DNA of 64,000 bases from Tanypteryx hageni. Taxonomy: Eukaryota; Arthropoda; Insecta; Odonata; Petaluridae. This document shows, piece after piece, positions 1-10,150 of this stretch (its first letter is position 1; the number at the start of each line of letters is the position of its first letter). The position numbers were made by a program, and so were the translations under genes. The DNA is taken from NCBI GenBank assembly GCA_028673005.1, contig CM054118.1, positions 61,065,401 through 61,129,400 on the forward strand. Direction: 5' to 3'. The notes below the pieces were generated by a model. It did not search any database and was not told the DNA's origin. It saw nothing but the letters and a program-made list of their open reading frames with translations.

Positions 1-336
1 GGTAATTCGAAATGGTTGAATTATTCCCGATGATTGGTCGCTTTTCTACTGTTCTTGCAAAACCATGGGAAAGAGGGAAGGTTAAAGAGGTGAGGGGTAA
101 TTAGGGTATATAAAGTAGAGAGGCACCACGGGAGGGCGTGTCGACCGTGGCGTGGCGTTCGTGGGCGTGGTGTTCAGTCCGGCGATATCACGAATATCGG
201 CGATAACGAATCGCATGTACGAACATGCAAGTACGAATATCGCTAGTTCGAATATCGCCGCTATCGTATAAGTGCTATCGTATAAGTGCGGGAGTAAAAG
301 GGGGGGAGGAAAAAATCGCCACACTTTCAGACAAAA
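1..336. other. Unassigned sequence before the hAT remnant
   Basis: No coding region is recognised. Positions 260-287 hold a perfect 14-bp tandem duplication (GCTATCGTATAAGT twice), within a stretch rich in short CGAATATCG/GCGATA motifs. The region may include the 5' part of the hAT element that follows, but no terminal repeat is visible. Confidence 0.5.
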
Positions 337-1320
337 GTGAAAGAACTTGCTCACCAATCGAAGGGCATTCACTGCATGATTCACCGATATGCTCTTGCCA
401 GTAAGACTTCCAGCTCCTCTGCAAGAGGTACTTGATTCAATGATCAAAATTGTGAATTACATCAAATCTGGAGTCCTCAACACCCGTCTGTTTAAATAAT
501 TCTGTAAAGACATGAAATCTGATCACGAGGTTCTTCTTGTCTACACTGCTGTACGCTGGTTGTCGAAAGGAAATGTTGTCAATCGTGTCTTTGAGTTAAA
601 AGATGAAATCAAGTTGTTCCTGGAAGTGCAAGGGAAACATGACCTTGTGGCTTACTTTAATGATGAAGCTTGGAAGAAAAGAGTTGCTTACTTAGCAGAC
701 ATTTTAGAGCAGCTAAATAAGCTGAACCTGAAACTTCAGGGAAAGGAAACACACACTATCTAATTTCAAGAGAAGCTGCAAAACTGGCGTCGGAAAGTAA
801 ATCTTGGAAACATTGCCATGTTTGAAAAACTCTGCAGTGTGATAGAGGAATCTGAAGGTGAACTGGATGAGAATCTGAAAGAGGAGATTACTGGGCACCT
901 TGAATCCCTTGAAAAGGAATTTCAGCGGTACTTCCCTGAGCTTACGGAAGAAGAAGCTGCACTGGTACGAAACCCATTCTCTGCTTCCCTGAATGTAGCC
1001 AGCATTCTCGATGAAGTACAGGATGAATTCTTGGATCTGCGGAACGATTCCTAGGCACGTAATTTGTTTTATGAAAAATTGCTGACTCAGTTCTGATGTG
1101 CTATATATCAGTCATATCCAAATGTCAGCATGCTTTCCTTTCGAGTTTTACTTCCATTTGCCTACATATCTCTGCAAGAGTGGATTTTCAACGCTTCTTC
1201 ATATCAAAAAAAAGTCAAGAAACAGACTGAATGTTGAGGATGACATGAGGTTGGCTTTAACAAACACTCAGCCGCGAATTTTGAATCTGGTTGCCCAGAT
1301 GCAGGTACAACCATCGCATT
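337..1320 (+). pseudogene. Decayed hAT transposase (ZBED5/SCAND3-like)
   Basis: This is the C-terminal half of a hAT-superfamily transposase of the kind related to ZBED5-like proteins. Visible blocks in order are a CMIHRYALASKT segment (337-410), VRWLSKGNVV..RVFELKDE (about 545-610), YLADILEQLNKLNLKLQGK (about 690-745), NPFSASL (about 980-1000), and the dimerisation tail TYLCKSGFSTLLHIK (about 1163-1207) followed by RNRLNVEDDMRLALT. The frame changes from 1 to 2 near 415 and from 2 to 3 near 1158. Frame 2 also has stops near 497, 762 and 1053, so it cannot make a protein. The N-terminal BED finger and first catalytic Asp region are absent. Family assignment comes from recognised conserved phrases; the exact subfamily is inference. 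Confidence 0.85.
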
Positions 1321-1334
1321 GTAGTCTGTTCTCC

Positions 1335-1765
1335 TTTGGATCCGACTGCCTCAGCAGTCGGAGGATCGCATTTCCCGCAATCATGCTTAATGCGTCCTGG
1401 TAAAGTCTTCACTCCTGGCTTGGATTCTTCTGCTCTGTGTCCGAAGAGGGGCACACTAAAACCTCGTCAGTCGGGGACCTTTCCCCTGGGGCAGGGATTC
1501 GATGGTATCCAGGCTGGCGATGGGGCGTTTGTAATGATCCCACCACCGAACCTGGATGTCTCCTATCCGGGGTACCTCCTCGTGAGGAGAGAGGGCCACC
1601 ATAGTGAAGCAGGCCTTCGCAGCCGAGGGAAGTAGGACGTCGAGAGGTTCCACATCAGCCAGGCGATGTATCTGGGCGTTGCCATCCTGCCTGGAGCAGT
1701 TGAGCACCCACCGGAGCGCCGTGTTCTGGACCACCTGGAGACGGTTGATGTTTGTCCGGGAAGCC
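1335..1765 (-). pseudogene. LINE reverse transcriptase C-terminal fragment
   Basis: The minus strand reads LQVVQNTALRWVLNC followed by IHRLADVEPLDVLL. This is the conserved block after the RT domain of Jockey/CR1/I-type non-LTR retrotransposons. No RT catalytic motif is present and the segment is short, so it is a fragment. It is clearly more GC-rich than its surroundings. It lies antisense between the hAT coding remnant and a hAT-like 3' terminus, which suggests insertion into the hAT element. Confidence 0.7.
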
Positions 1766-1930
1766 GATGACCATAAATATTAGGTTAGAATTATACTCTG
1801 AAAAATCTATTTTTAATGTGTTTTCTTTACCCTATTAAAAATGCCTTTTTATGCAAATGTGGCGGGAGGTCGCAGGTTACTTGGTTATTATAAAAGGGGT
1901 CGTGACTCGAAAAAGGTTGGGAAACACTGC
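1766..1930 (+). mobile_element. Probable 3' terminal region of the hAT element
   Basis: AT-rich sequence ending in GGTCGTGACTCG, then AAAAAGGTTGGGAAACACTG at 1911-1930. This AGGTTGGGAAACACTG-type end is characteristic of hAT elements of the Charlie/ZBED type (inverted it reads CAGTGTTTCCCAACC). It has the right orientation and position to be the end of the transposase remnant at 337-1320. The matching 5' terminus is not seen. Confidence 0.6.
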
Positions 1931-2093
1931 TTCAAGAATTTTACCTTTGACTCGCTTGAGATCAAAGTTTCTCTCCGTGAGAAGAGCAAGACGCCATCTT
2001 GGTGTAGGACATGAATTCAATTGAAAAGAGAAGGATGGGAGATAGGAGGGTATTTAAAAAATAAATGAGAAGACCTCTCTTTACCACTTAGTG

Positions 2094-2346
2094 CAGGAGT
2101 GGGAAAATTACTCTCTTCGGGCCACATAAAGTGGTCCGCGGAGCCATTTAGAGAGCGAGCCGTGAAATTCAATGAGGATATTTCTGTACTCTTTAGCTAA
2201 AACTCGCGGCCAGGAAACCTTTTCTAGCGAACATATTACGCTTTAATTGCATTTATCGCGCACTTTAGCTAATAGGATTCACCACAGTCTATCGCTTTAA
2301 CCTTCCGATGCGAACTCGTGTGGCCCGCAGAACTACTCGTGACTGC
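2094..2346. mobile_element. hAT-like MITE
   Basis: Starts CAGGAGTGGGAAAATTAC followed by a GGGCCACATA motif, and ends with TGTGGCCCGCAGAACTACTC near 2320-2346. This is the inverted arrangement typical of non-autonomous hAT elements (CAGxGGTGGGxAAACTxC ends, GGGCCACA subterminal). The ends are diverged and no clean 8-bp duplication is visible. There is no coding capacity. Confidence 0.5.
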
Positions 2347-2351
2347 TATCA

Positions 2352-2676
2352 TTATGCGTTCTTTGCACGAAGTGCACGAGGTCGTTTCCGTCCGTCCGTC
2401 CGTCCGCATGCTAAACCTCGAGAACCGCTGAACGTATTTAGATCAAATTTGGTATTATGACTTTTGCTAAATTTGGTCGACCATTTCCAATTTTGGTTAA
2501 AATCGGACAATAATAACGACAACTTTACATAAGGGCACATATTTTACAGCGTACCTCACTAGCTTCTCGTTAAATACTCATCTGAGCGAAAAATATTGAG
2601 AACATTTTGAAATCCCAAAGAACGCATTTTGAAACTCTGTGTACTCCGACATGGGATACACCTTTCCAATCTTGTT
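2352..2676 (-). repeat. H1 element copy A (hairpin-ended repeat)
   Basis: On the minus strand this has the H1 5' end (ACAAGATTGGAAAGGTGTA), a palindrome including TCGGAGTAC, the subterminal ATGCGTTCTTTG motif, one internal monomer, a (CGGA)n run at 2388-2406, and the 3' motif TGCAAAGAACGCATAA. It matches copies at 46709, 51232 and 62839. It carries the fewest internal monomers of the four. Confidence 0.75.
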
Positions 2677-2886
2677 ATTATTCGTTACAGCTAATCTCTC
2701 GTATAATCTTTGCACAACTGATTTATTCTATTTCTTTTTTAGACAATTTATTCCTCCACCGTATTCCACGCCGAAAATCCTGCGGCATCTTGGAAAGGTT
2801 GTTTATTCTTTCAGGAGAGTTCGATAGTAGCACTTCAAGATACCTCTTTCTCCGTTAAACGTACTCCACGAACGATATTGTTTTTT

Positions 2887-2940
2887 TAGCGCGTTTCATT
2901 TTATGGACGTGCTTATGATTTTGCTCTGTCTGTTCGTCTG
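2887..2940 (-). repeat. H3-type 3' hairpin end, solitary
   Basis: AGCGCGTTTCATTTTATGGA, then CGTGCTTATG, then a CTGTCTGTTCGTCTGT run. It resembles the hairpin end of the H3 repeat at 34279, followed by the same kind of GTCC/GTCT tetranucleotide run. Only the end is recognisable. Confidence 0.4.
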
Positions 2941-4417
2941 TACAATCAGTTAAATTGAAATAGTAAGTAGACGGCTAAACACAGAAGACTGAAATTCGCT
3001 GTGTGAATGTGTTTTATAATGGCATGCATTATGCTAACAAAACAATTGTTTTAAAAATTGGTGGGCGGCAGGGGGTGCATTCAAATATTTAAAACTAAGA
3101 TTCTGAGAAAATGGTTATAGACAGCAAGTTAAAATTTTTAATTTAATCATTGAATAAACTACTTTATGTCACATAATTATATTACTAAATTCATACATAA
3201 TTTTAAGTTGACAATTGCAAATAAGCCTTAATCCAGGGTTCGACAAATCCCGGCGGCTAGATATTGTATATGCGTGCTGTGGTTAGCTTTTGGTTATACT
3301 CTAGTCACGTGCTCTAGTCATATTGTATTGTCGGACTCAACAGTAGGGCCAGCAAAATATAACATATCTTTCGGAAGCATGTAAGATCCTGAAAATAAGA
3401 GTGAATTTTTATTTCTGTTCGTAAACTACAGTTTTCAGAATATCATTAGACCTTCTCAGATGTATAAAGCTCATTTTATTATGTTCTGATACATAATGTG
3501 GCATAAATATATGTGCATGTCTTAATTATTGTAGCAGATTCGTGTCTAAATTGTATTGATGTATTTTTCTGACGGTGGTATGAATATCCGCCAAAATTAC
3601 GCAACGTCTGAGATGGTTCATTGGTTTTGGAGCTGGCGCATAAATTTCTGGAAAATTTGTCGATCTCTGCCTTAATTAATAAAACGCGCTTTGTTCACAC
3701 TCCGACAGAAAATGAAGTTCCAATTTTTTCTCTCTCTGCTCTACTTCCTCTGCCTCTCACAACCTTCTTCCGATTAGAAGTTATCTTCAAATCGTCCGTT
3801 TCTATCTTCTTTTCTTTGAAAGGCCGCAAAATAAATCTCCAAAAAATCTCCATGCGCGAAGACGAAATGATGGTTAAAACGAGGACGAGTTCGCGCCAGA
3901 AATTTTCATTTGCGGAAATAAATTTGAAACGAAATCGCCTCTCGAAATTCCCCTTTGCAATAAAAATGATTCAGATAACCATTTTTTGGAGCGTATGGTT
4001 GGTTGACTTGACAAGGGAAAGGTAATTACGGACCAGAAATTGCGAGTGGATCTTTTTATCGTTAGAGTGCCTTTATTTACGAGCGAACATTGGCAAGGCC
4101 GGAGAATTTTCAAGCAAATTTCAAATTTAGTTCTGCGTTTATGGAGCGAGTTGAAGCTTTTGAGAGAGATTTAAAGGTAAAATGTGGGATATTGCAGTTG
4201 TCAAAGAAAATGAAATCGATAAAATACTGAGAATCGATAGGGCATTTTTGAACTCTCTTTTGGTTTGAGATTTCAAACTTTCGTTAAAGAAGCGGTAAAA
4301 ATTTGATTTCATTGTCTGAAAGCGGAAAACTATTACTAAGATAGAAAAATCCACAGAATTGTCTTTATTAACTCGGTAGTTTTATCTAAAGAGATTGTTA
4401 TAATTCACATTTTGCCT
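2941..4417. other. Non-coding, nothing recognised
   Basis: AT-rich sequence with no conserved coding block, tRNA or paired terminal repeat that I could identify. Open frames here are short and resemble no protein family. Confidence 0.6.
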
Positions 4418-4639
4418 CTTTAATAAAAATGTCCAATATAAAAGTTTGCGATGATTTGATTGATAGTTTTTGAGTCAGAGCACCTACAAAATTCATATCA
4501 CACACGCAGAAATCATCGAGAAAATGGTCAAAGCGTGTTCAGGGGACCTCAAAACGTGAAATTCTTTTGAAATCTCGAAATCGTTTTTTTTTCCTGAAAA
4601 CAATACCTTCTCCTATACTACGTGTAGAGAAAGTAAAAA
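4418..4639 (+). repeat. RepB fragment (3' hairpin end)
   Basis: The 3' 220 bp of the RepB family: an AATATAAAAGTTTGCGATGA block, GTTTTTGAGTCAGAGCACC, GTGTTCAGGGGACCTCAAAA, and the terminal ACTACGTGTAGAGAAAGTAA. It is 5'-truncated relative to the full copy at 59820-60492. Confidence 0.75.
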
Positions 4640-5040
4640 CATGGATTCTGCGTCCGTCTCTGGAATCGAAATTTCTCATCCAAGGAACCTCTCAGACATT
4701 TCGCACTCATGAAGACGGATATTACACATGAAAAACAATTTTTTGCCTCACTCCTAACTTCGCTCATCCTTACTATATTGATCTGATTCACTTTACTACT
4801 GTAATCACTCTCATCTAGCCCATTGGTCTTCATCTTTGCCTCTTATTCTCAATAATTCTTTCCTATATATTCCCAACTCAACTGATTCTTTCTATTTCAT
4901 ATCCATATTCTCTATATATACTATACCACTGCATACCTTCGCAGTAACATACTGCCACCTTCGCATTCTTCGGCTCTTTCTATCCATTTCTCTTCATCTC
5001 CCTCTCTATATTTCATGTGTAATTTACGTATAACTAATGT
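4640..5040. other. Non-coding, nothing recognised
   Basis: AT- and pyrimidine-rich sequence between a RepB fragment and the mariner element. No feature is supported. Confidence 0.6.
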
Positions 5041-5880
5041 ACAACGGCAAATCAAAACGTTAAGACCATTTATTTTTTATTGAATCTAGAAAGGTAAAAT
5101 GTACAAACTTTTAGTAGCGTTTTTCAATGTAGTCCCCTTACTTTTACAAACACTTGTTAAATTGGTCCACAAGCTTCTTAATGCCGTCTGAGGAAGAACG
5201 TTTTCTGTTGTTCCTGCAGCCAAGTATGCACTGCTTCTTTGAATTTGTCGTCATGAGAAAATTAACGTCCACACAATGCTTTTTTCAGAGGACCAAAAAG
5301 GTGATAATCATTTGGGGCTAGGTTTTGACTGTATGGTGGGTGAGGAAGAATTTCAGATTTAAGCTCTTCAATTGTTCCAATGGTTGCAGTGGCTGGATGA
5401 GGTCGAGCATTGTCACGCTCCAAAAGAACACCTTTTGACAGCAATTCTCTGCGATTACTGTGAATAGTACAAACTTTGCGATATTTCATGACATCGTGCA
5501 TGATTGAATATGCAGATCCATAGCTGATGTCTAACATTTTGGCAACAGCACTAACAGTAATCTGTCTGTTTTCTCGTATGAGAGCATTAACTCTATCAAC
5601 ATTGTTTGCTGTTCTTGAACTTGTCAGATGGTCTGTACGGTCTTCGTCAAGCAAACTTGTTCTGTCACTTTTGAACCTTTCCACCCATTCGTACACTTTT
5701 CTTTGACTTATACACTTTTTCACCATACTGTGCTAAAATTCTCCCATAAATCTCAAAGGGTGTGACTAACGGTGCAATCAGAAAGCAGAGCTGACATGTT
5801 CCGCCCTCAACTGCACAAGACACAATAAGCACTGGCACCTGGGAAGACACATTTAGATTTGTTTGATTCTATAGTTCTGA
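5041..5880 (-). mobile_element. mariner element, internally deleted
   Basis: The segment contains a decayed mariner transposase on the minus strand with AT-rich flanks. The 3' side carries GGTCTTAACGTTTTGATTTG (near 5055-5080), which may be the terminal inverted repeat. A matching 5' end was not confirmed, so the limits are approximate. Confidence 0.65.
5165..5790 (-). pseudogene. mariner transposase, broken
   Basis: Mariner transposases cut and paste DNA with a D,D34D triad. The N-terminal part reads LAQYGEK and CISQRKVYEWVERFK, followed by the DNA-binding segment ending SIMHDVMKYRKVC. The text then jumps straight to LLSKGVLLERDNARPH, so the normal middle of the protein (including the first catalytic Asp) is missing, about 130 residues by family comparison. 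The second and third Asp are present in RDNARPH and APNDYHLF and are exactly 34 residues apart. The C-terminal FKEAVHTWLQEQ region lies near 5180-5260 after a stop at 5262. A frameshift near 5715 separates LAQYGEK from CISQRK. Inactive. Confidence 0.88.
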
Positions 5881-5984
5881 CATTGTGTATTATTTTCGCA
5901 CGCAAACTGCCTTTCCTTTCTGATTTCCCCGTATATCTATCTATATTTCATGTGGATATTACTTGAATGTCTTCATTATATGTA

Positions 5985-6352
5985 TATTTGTGACGGTATA
6001 CAGCGATGCTGTATTTACGATGTTTCCTACAGTACTTCCTGTTTTCTATATTTTGTTGTAGTTTTCCATTGTGATATATACACTACGTAGGATTTTAGTA
6101 GGTTTTTCGCACCCCCCTTCTCTGTGGGTGTTTTCCTGCGTGGGTTTCACTAGGTAGGACAAGACTGATTTTACCTAGGTTTTCCCCACAAACTTAAATC
6201 TGTTTTCACATATCTTTTTATGTTTGGTATATTTTACATACTCTTCATTGTAACTGTAATTTTCAGTATTCATGATATTGACGAATGGATAAATGTAATA
6301 ATGGACCTTATGGTCCAGATTTCGCGCGAATAAAGACGATTATCTATCTATC
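5985..6352 (+). repeat. LINE-like 3' untranslated tail with (TATC)n
   Basis: Non-coding sequence ending GCGAATAAAGACGATTATC and then TATCTATCTAT. AATAAAG followed by a tetranucleotide run is typical of non-LTR or Penelope-like 3' ends. A similar tail (CCTAATAAAGACGTATATC, TATCTATC) is at 20453-20698. No coding region is attached; the 5' limit is approximate. Confidence 0.45.
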
Positions 6353-8341
6353 TACTTCTCCTTTCTTCGTCCCAACCTTGCTTCTTCCTCCTCCCTCTCT
6401 TTTTATTAATTATTACAACTTTATTTTAACCTGAAAATTATTATATATTTTTCCACCCCTTCGATAGCCATAGCAACAATAATTTCTCACTGTTAAAGCG
6501 TTGAAAATTTCTCTTTTTCAATAACTCTAATATTGCTTTCGAAATTCATTATTTTATTATTATATATATTATATTATTTTTATAGGCATTACTTTTTCAT
6601 ATTTTAAACCTCTTTTTGACATTATCTCTTCAAGTTTTCCTTTTATCTCCATCTCATCTTCGTTTTCTCTCATCCGCCTCCCAATATTTTCCTTCTTCCA
6701 TTTAAATAAAATGTGCATATCACTCCCCCACTTTTATGGCGATTAAACAAGAAAAACAAAATATCTTTATAAACAGTTACGTCCCAAATTATGGTCGTCT
6801 CCATTGTTATTAATCTCACTATTATTTCCTTTGCCGTTAAAAGAAAAAAGTAATTTGAACGCCGAGTTAAAATATGAGTATGTACATGACGTATAGAATC
6901 ACGTGATTCGGCAAAAGGGTAATATGGATCGAGAATTTTTTTTCGTTCGTGGCAACAATGATATATGGCGCAATAAGAACGAGTGAGGTTCGATGTTTCC
7001 GCTGTTTTTAATACAAATGTAAATGAAAAGGGTTACTAGGATGTTATCCCCGACAATTATTAGAAAATAAGACACATTTAAAATTCTACTTCTTCTTTCA
7101 GCACGTGAATAGGTGTAAATTTCCTATACAATGAAAAGGTTATTGATATAAAAATGGATATAAGCAGTGCTGTAGTCGCAAAAAAAACAGAGGGCATACC
7201 GTGCACGGAAGTAAAACTTTGAGGGAGGAGTCTTACCCAGTTTTTTTAGAGCCAAGTACATGACTATAACGTTACGATGGCAGGAGAAAATGTATGAGCT
7301 TACTTGGAATTCCCTTGAAAATTTATTTTCATTTGTATTTTAGTGATGTACCTATATAAAAAATTTAAAAAATGATAAGCACAGTATTTATTTTCAATCT
7401 GAACGAAACAAAAGTAGTATTAGAATACTGGTATTAAATATTTTCGTGGGCCGCCGATTTTCAGTAATTGCAGATACAGCTTCAACAACTGGGATCACGA
7501 AAAAAGGAGGAATTAGCTCCTTTTCTTCAATCAACCTGTATAATTTCTCATAAGGCGTGGATATGCGTCATTTGTTCAAAAAAAAGCAGAGGGTATACGG
7601 CGCATGCCCTCCACTTCAGCGCTGGATATAAGTTCATTGAATCCGAGGGCGGAAAATTAGTACACGAATATAAATGAGTGAATCGCAACGAGAAACCAAC
7701 AAAAGTGTCGTAATTTGTTCCCAGAGAAACGGAGTCGAGTTGTTAGATGCCGGACAGGAGCAAGCAGTCTATTGGAGCTAAAACACGAACGGGAATACAT
7801 GATGGAAAAGTGAAAATCCGGTAGTTAGCACAAGAAGTCGACGTGAAAGAAGTGCTGCTGTAAGGCTGGTGCCGCAAAAGATTTTAGCGAGTTTCAGGGA
7901 GAGTACAAAAGGAAAGATTTTTTTCAAATTTTTTTTCATAATTAAACCACTTGGATAGCTTACGAGTTCGGGAGAAATTTTTCGCAGTGTAATCTAAAAT
8001 TGCATTTGTATTCAGATGCCTTAAATGTCTTCTTTCGACCCTGCTTCGATCCATTCCACGGTTAATACCGCTCGATGCCTGCTTCGTTTTTATCTCCACG
8101 GGCGTTCCATAAATAATGGGGAAAGGACTCCGAAAGTTGTCCCGACAATTCGTTTTTCGGCTTTGAATGATGAGTTGTTGGCCGCCTGTTTGTGCCCTTT
8201 TCACCCAATTCTCCTGCTTTATTCTATAACCATTCTCATTACCTTTCTACCTTTACCCCCCTCTCTCTCTCTCTCTATGGACCATATTTTTCTAAGGCCA
8301 TCAATTACGCTTCTGTTTATTCAGCACTCTACACACCACAG
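6353..8341. other. Non-coding, nothing recognised
   Basis: AT-rich intergenic sequence with a short (CT)n run near 8262-8275. The open frames at 7468-7677 and 7884-8204 show no family resemblance and are not called as genes. Confidence 0.55.
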
Positions 8342-8479
8342 CAGGGGTCACCAAAATTTTTACGGAAAGGGCCACATGAGGCTTCATGATCCACTGCGTG
8401 GGCCACATACGGCATTTGAAATGACGGAACGGGCCGTGTGAAAATTCCAAAGAGCAAGTTTTGAGTTTGGGGACCCATG
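8342..8479. mobile_element. 138-bp hAT MITE
   Basis: Left end CAGGGGTCACCAAA and right end (inverted) CATGGGTCCCCAAA agree at 12 of 14 positions. Flanking 8-mers CACCACAG (8334-8341) and CTCTACAG (8480-8487) agree at 6 of 8, consistent with an aged 8-bp hAT target duplication. Internal GGGCCACAT motifs are typical of hAT MITEs. No coding sequence. Confidence 0.65.
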
Positions 8480-8922
8480 CTCTACAGAATAGCAAACCAT
8501 TCCCACGTAGATGAATAGCATATATCTAGGGGATATATTTTTCAGGTTTTACCCGATTTTGCCCCTTCTTCATCCGCCGATTCGATTTAAAAAAAAATCG
8601 GCTAAACCCCGAATAAACCCGAAAATGTTACACTAGTAATAAAATGATTAATATAGAACTTTCGGACAGGATTTTAATATGCAAACGCTTTACAGTTGCA
8701 GCTCGCGTCTACATTTCATACAAATAGCCTTCACTGATTTAGTTGTGATTTATTTAAAATCTCGAGTTTATCTCTTAATTATAGCTATTTATAAAACGCC
8801 GAGTTATCGACAGAAATAGAGGCGTAATTGATTCATGCAGACGTCACATCTCACGGAGAAGAAGACGGACAAAAGGTTTCTCCAAGACATAAAACTTTAC
8901 CGTTTGATCATATAACAGATAT

Positions 8923-9303
8923 GAAATTGATGGAATGATATGATCCGAAGATCCTATGCAGACAGGCATAAGCTGTGAAAGTTGGAACAATTTTTGAAAC
9001 GAGAAAAAAAACTGTTGGGGCAGTTTGATACTAGCTTGGCTAGTTCCCGTCCCACCAAGGGAAACATCCGTGTTCAGAAACGAGAGAAAATGTTCTGCTA
9101 CGATAGTTCAGAGGTAGAATATCCGCCCGGCAAGTGGAAGACCCGGGTTCAATTCCCGGTCATAGCAGACTTTTTTCTCGTTTCAAAAATTGTTCCAACT
9201 TTCACAGCTTATGCCTGTCTGCATAGGATCTTCGGATCATATCATTCCATCAATTTCATGTTTGGCAATCTCACCATTTGAGAGGTAGGAGTTTCTTTCG
9301 ATG
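8923..9303 (+). mobile_element. tRNA-bearing cassette, copy 1
   Basis: A 381-bp insert flanked by a perfect 13-bp direct repeat ATATAACAGATAT (8910-8922 and 9304-9316), so it arrived as a unit. Inside, a roughly 80-bp segment (containing CTATGCAGACAGGCATAAGC) occurs at the left in plus orientation and again, inverted, near 9170-9260. Between them lies a tRNA-Gly-like gene (9097-9167). GAAACGAGA..AAAA precedes the tRNA and TTTTTTCTCGTTTC follows it, forming an inverted pair around the gene. Other copies are at 9891, 30601 and 44478. It resembles a tRNA-derived retroposon but with the tRNA in the centre. Confidence 0.8.
9097..9167 (+). tRNA. tRNA-Gly-like gene in cassette copy 1 (anticodon position GGC)
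   Basis: 71 nt that fold as a tRNA. The acceptor is GCTACGA/TCATAGC with one mismatch. A box A TAGTTCAGAGG starts at position 8, the anticodon stem is TCCGC/GTGGA with loop CCGGCAA, and box B is GGGTTCAATTCCC. The discriminator is A. A TTTTTT Pol III terminator follows two bases later. The backbone resembles tRNA-Gly(GCC), but the anticodon position reads GGC and the invariant U33 is C. It may be transcribed but is unlikely to act in translation. Confidence 0.65.
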
Positions 9304-9890
9304 ATATAACAGATATATTGAATTTCATTTACACGCCGTTTTTTAGTCTGATTGAATAGCGGCAACAATCAGAAACACTTCCAGACATTGTTGTGTGTTA
9401 CCAGTTTGCATGTGTAATCAATTCAGGCCCAAGAATATATAACGTATACAATATAACGCGTGCCGGTTAAAACTTTTATTTCTCTTAAACATGATTTAGC
9501 CCTAATTCTTTTTAAAAAAAAGTAATTGCCTTGCTTTCATTAAAATCCGATTTCACCCGATATGTTTTTAGAAAATTAAAAACCCTATAAATATCCCCGA
9601 TTACGGTTTTATTTTTAACGCGAAAAATATATTCCCTGCATATATTTAAAGTATGGATTTTTCGGGTTTTACCCCATTTTCACCAGATTTTTTACCCTCC
9701 AATTGACTTTTTTTAATTTCAGGTAAAACCCTCAAAATAACCCGAAATTATTAGTTTTCTAGACCTTTTTTTTTAGATTTGTTCACAAAATTTCTATTCT
9801 GGCGCTTGTACGCTCCTCAGCACTTGAGTGCAGTCCGAGATCAGTCTGTTTATTCTCTTTGTAAATAATTTATTCGTAAGCTTATTTTGT

Positions 9891-10150
9891 AATTGATGGA
9901 ATGATATGATCCGAAGATCCTATGCAGACAGGCATAAGCTGTGAAAGTTGGAACACTTTTTGAAACGAGAAAAAAGTCTGCTATGACCGGGAATTGAACC
10001 CGGGTCTTCCACTTGCCGGGCGGATATTCTACCTCTGAACTATCGTATCAGAACATTTTTCTGTCGTTTCTGAACACGGATGTTTTCCTTGGTGGGAAGG
10101 GAACTAGCCAAGCTAGTATCAAACTGCCCCAACAGATGTCCTCTAAGAGA
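9891..10150 (-). mobile_element. tRNA-bearing cassette, copy 2
   Basis: Starts AATTGATGGAATGATATGAT and continues with the shared 80-bp segment. It then has a minus-strand tRNA-like gene, TTTTTCTGTCGTTTCTGAAC, GGGAACTAGCCAAGCTAG and CTGCCCCAACAGATGTCCTC. The second terminal segment seen in copies 1 and 3 is absent. No target duplication was recognised, so the limits are approximate. Confidence 0.75.
9979..10049 (-). tRNA. tRNA-Gly-like gene in cassette copy 2
   Basis: Same 71-nt tRNA-like sequence as in copy 1, on the minus strand. It keeps box B GGGTTCAATTCCC and box A TAGTTCAGAGG, with anticodon loop CCGGCAA (GGC). The acceptor has an extra mismatch (GATACGA against TCATAGC). A run GACTTTTTTC follows its 3' end. 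Probably a pseudo-tRNA. Confidence 0.6.

Larger units (their letters stand above)
8528..9637. mobile_element. Non-autonomous hAT-like element 1, hosting a tRNA cassette
   Basis: Terminal inverted repeats AGGGGATATATTTTTC (left) and AGGGAATATATTTTTC (right, inverted) differ at one base. The 8-mer GCATATAT occurs just outside each end (8518-8525 and 9638-9645), as expected for hAT insertion, with two extra bases on the left. Subterminal ACCCGA/CCCGAAAA motifs repeat near both ends. The interior has no transposase and is interrupted by the tRNA cassette at 8923-9303. Confidence 0.65.

Noticed and set aside
82..447. 121-codon minus-strand open frame
   Set aside because: It lies antisense to the hAT remnant and shows no domain; treated as a shadow.
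2301..2420. GTCC repeats as a simple microsatellite locus
   Set aside because: The run is part of the H1 element and recurs next to hairpin ends in other families, so it is annotated there.
8982..9281. Open frame covering the tRNA cassette
   Set aside because: It reads through a tRNA-like gene and inverted repeats; the similar frame at 30584-30901 arises from the same cassette.
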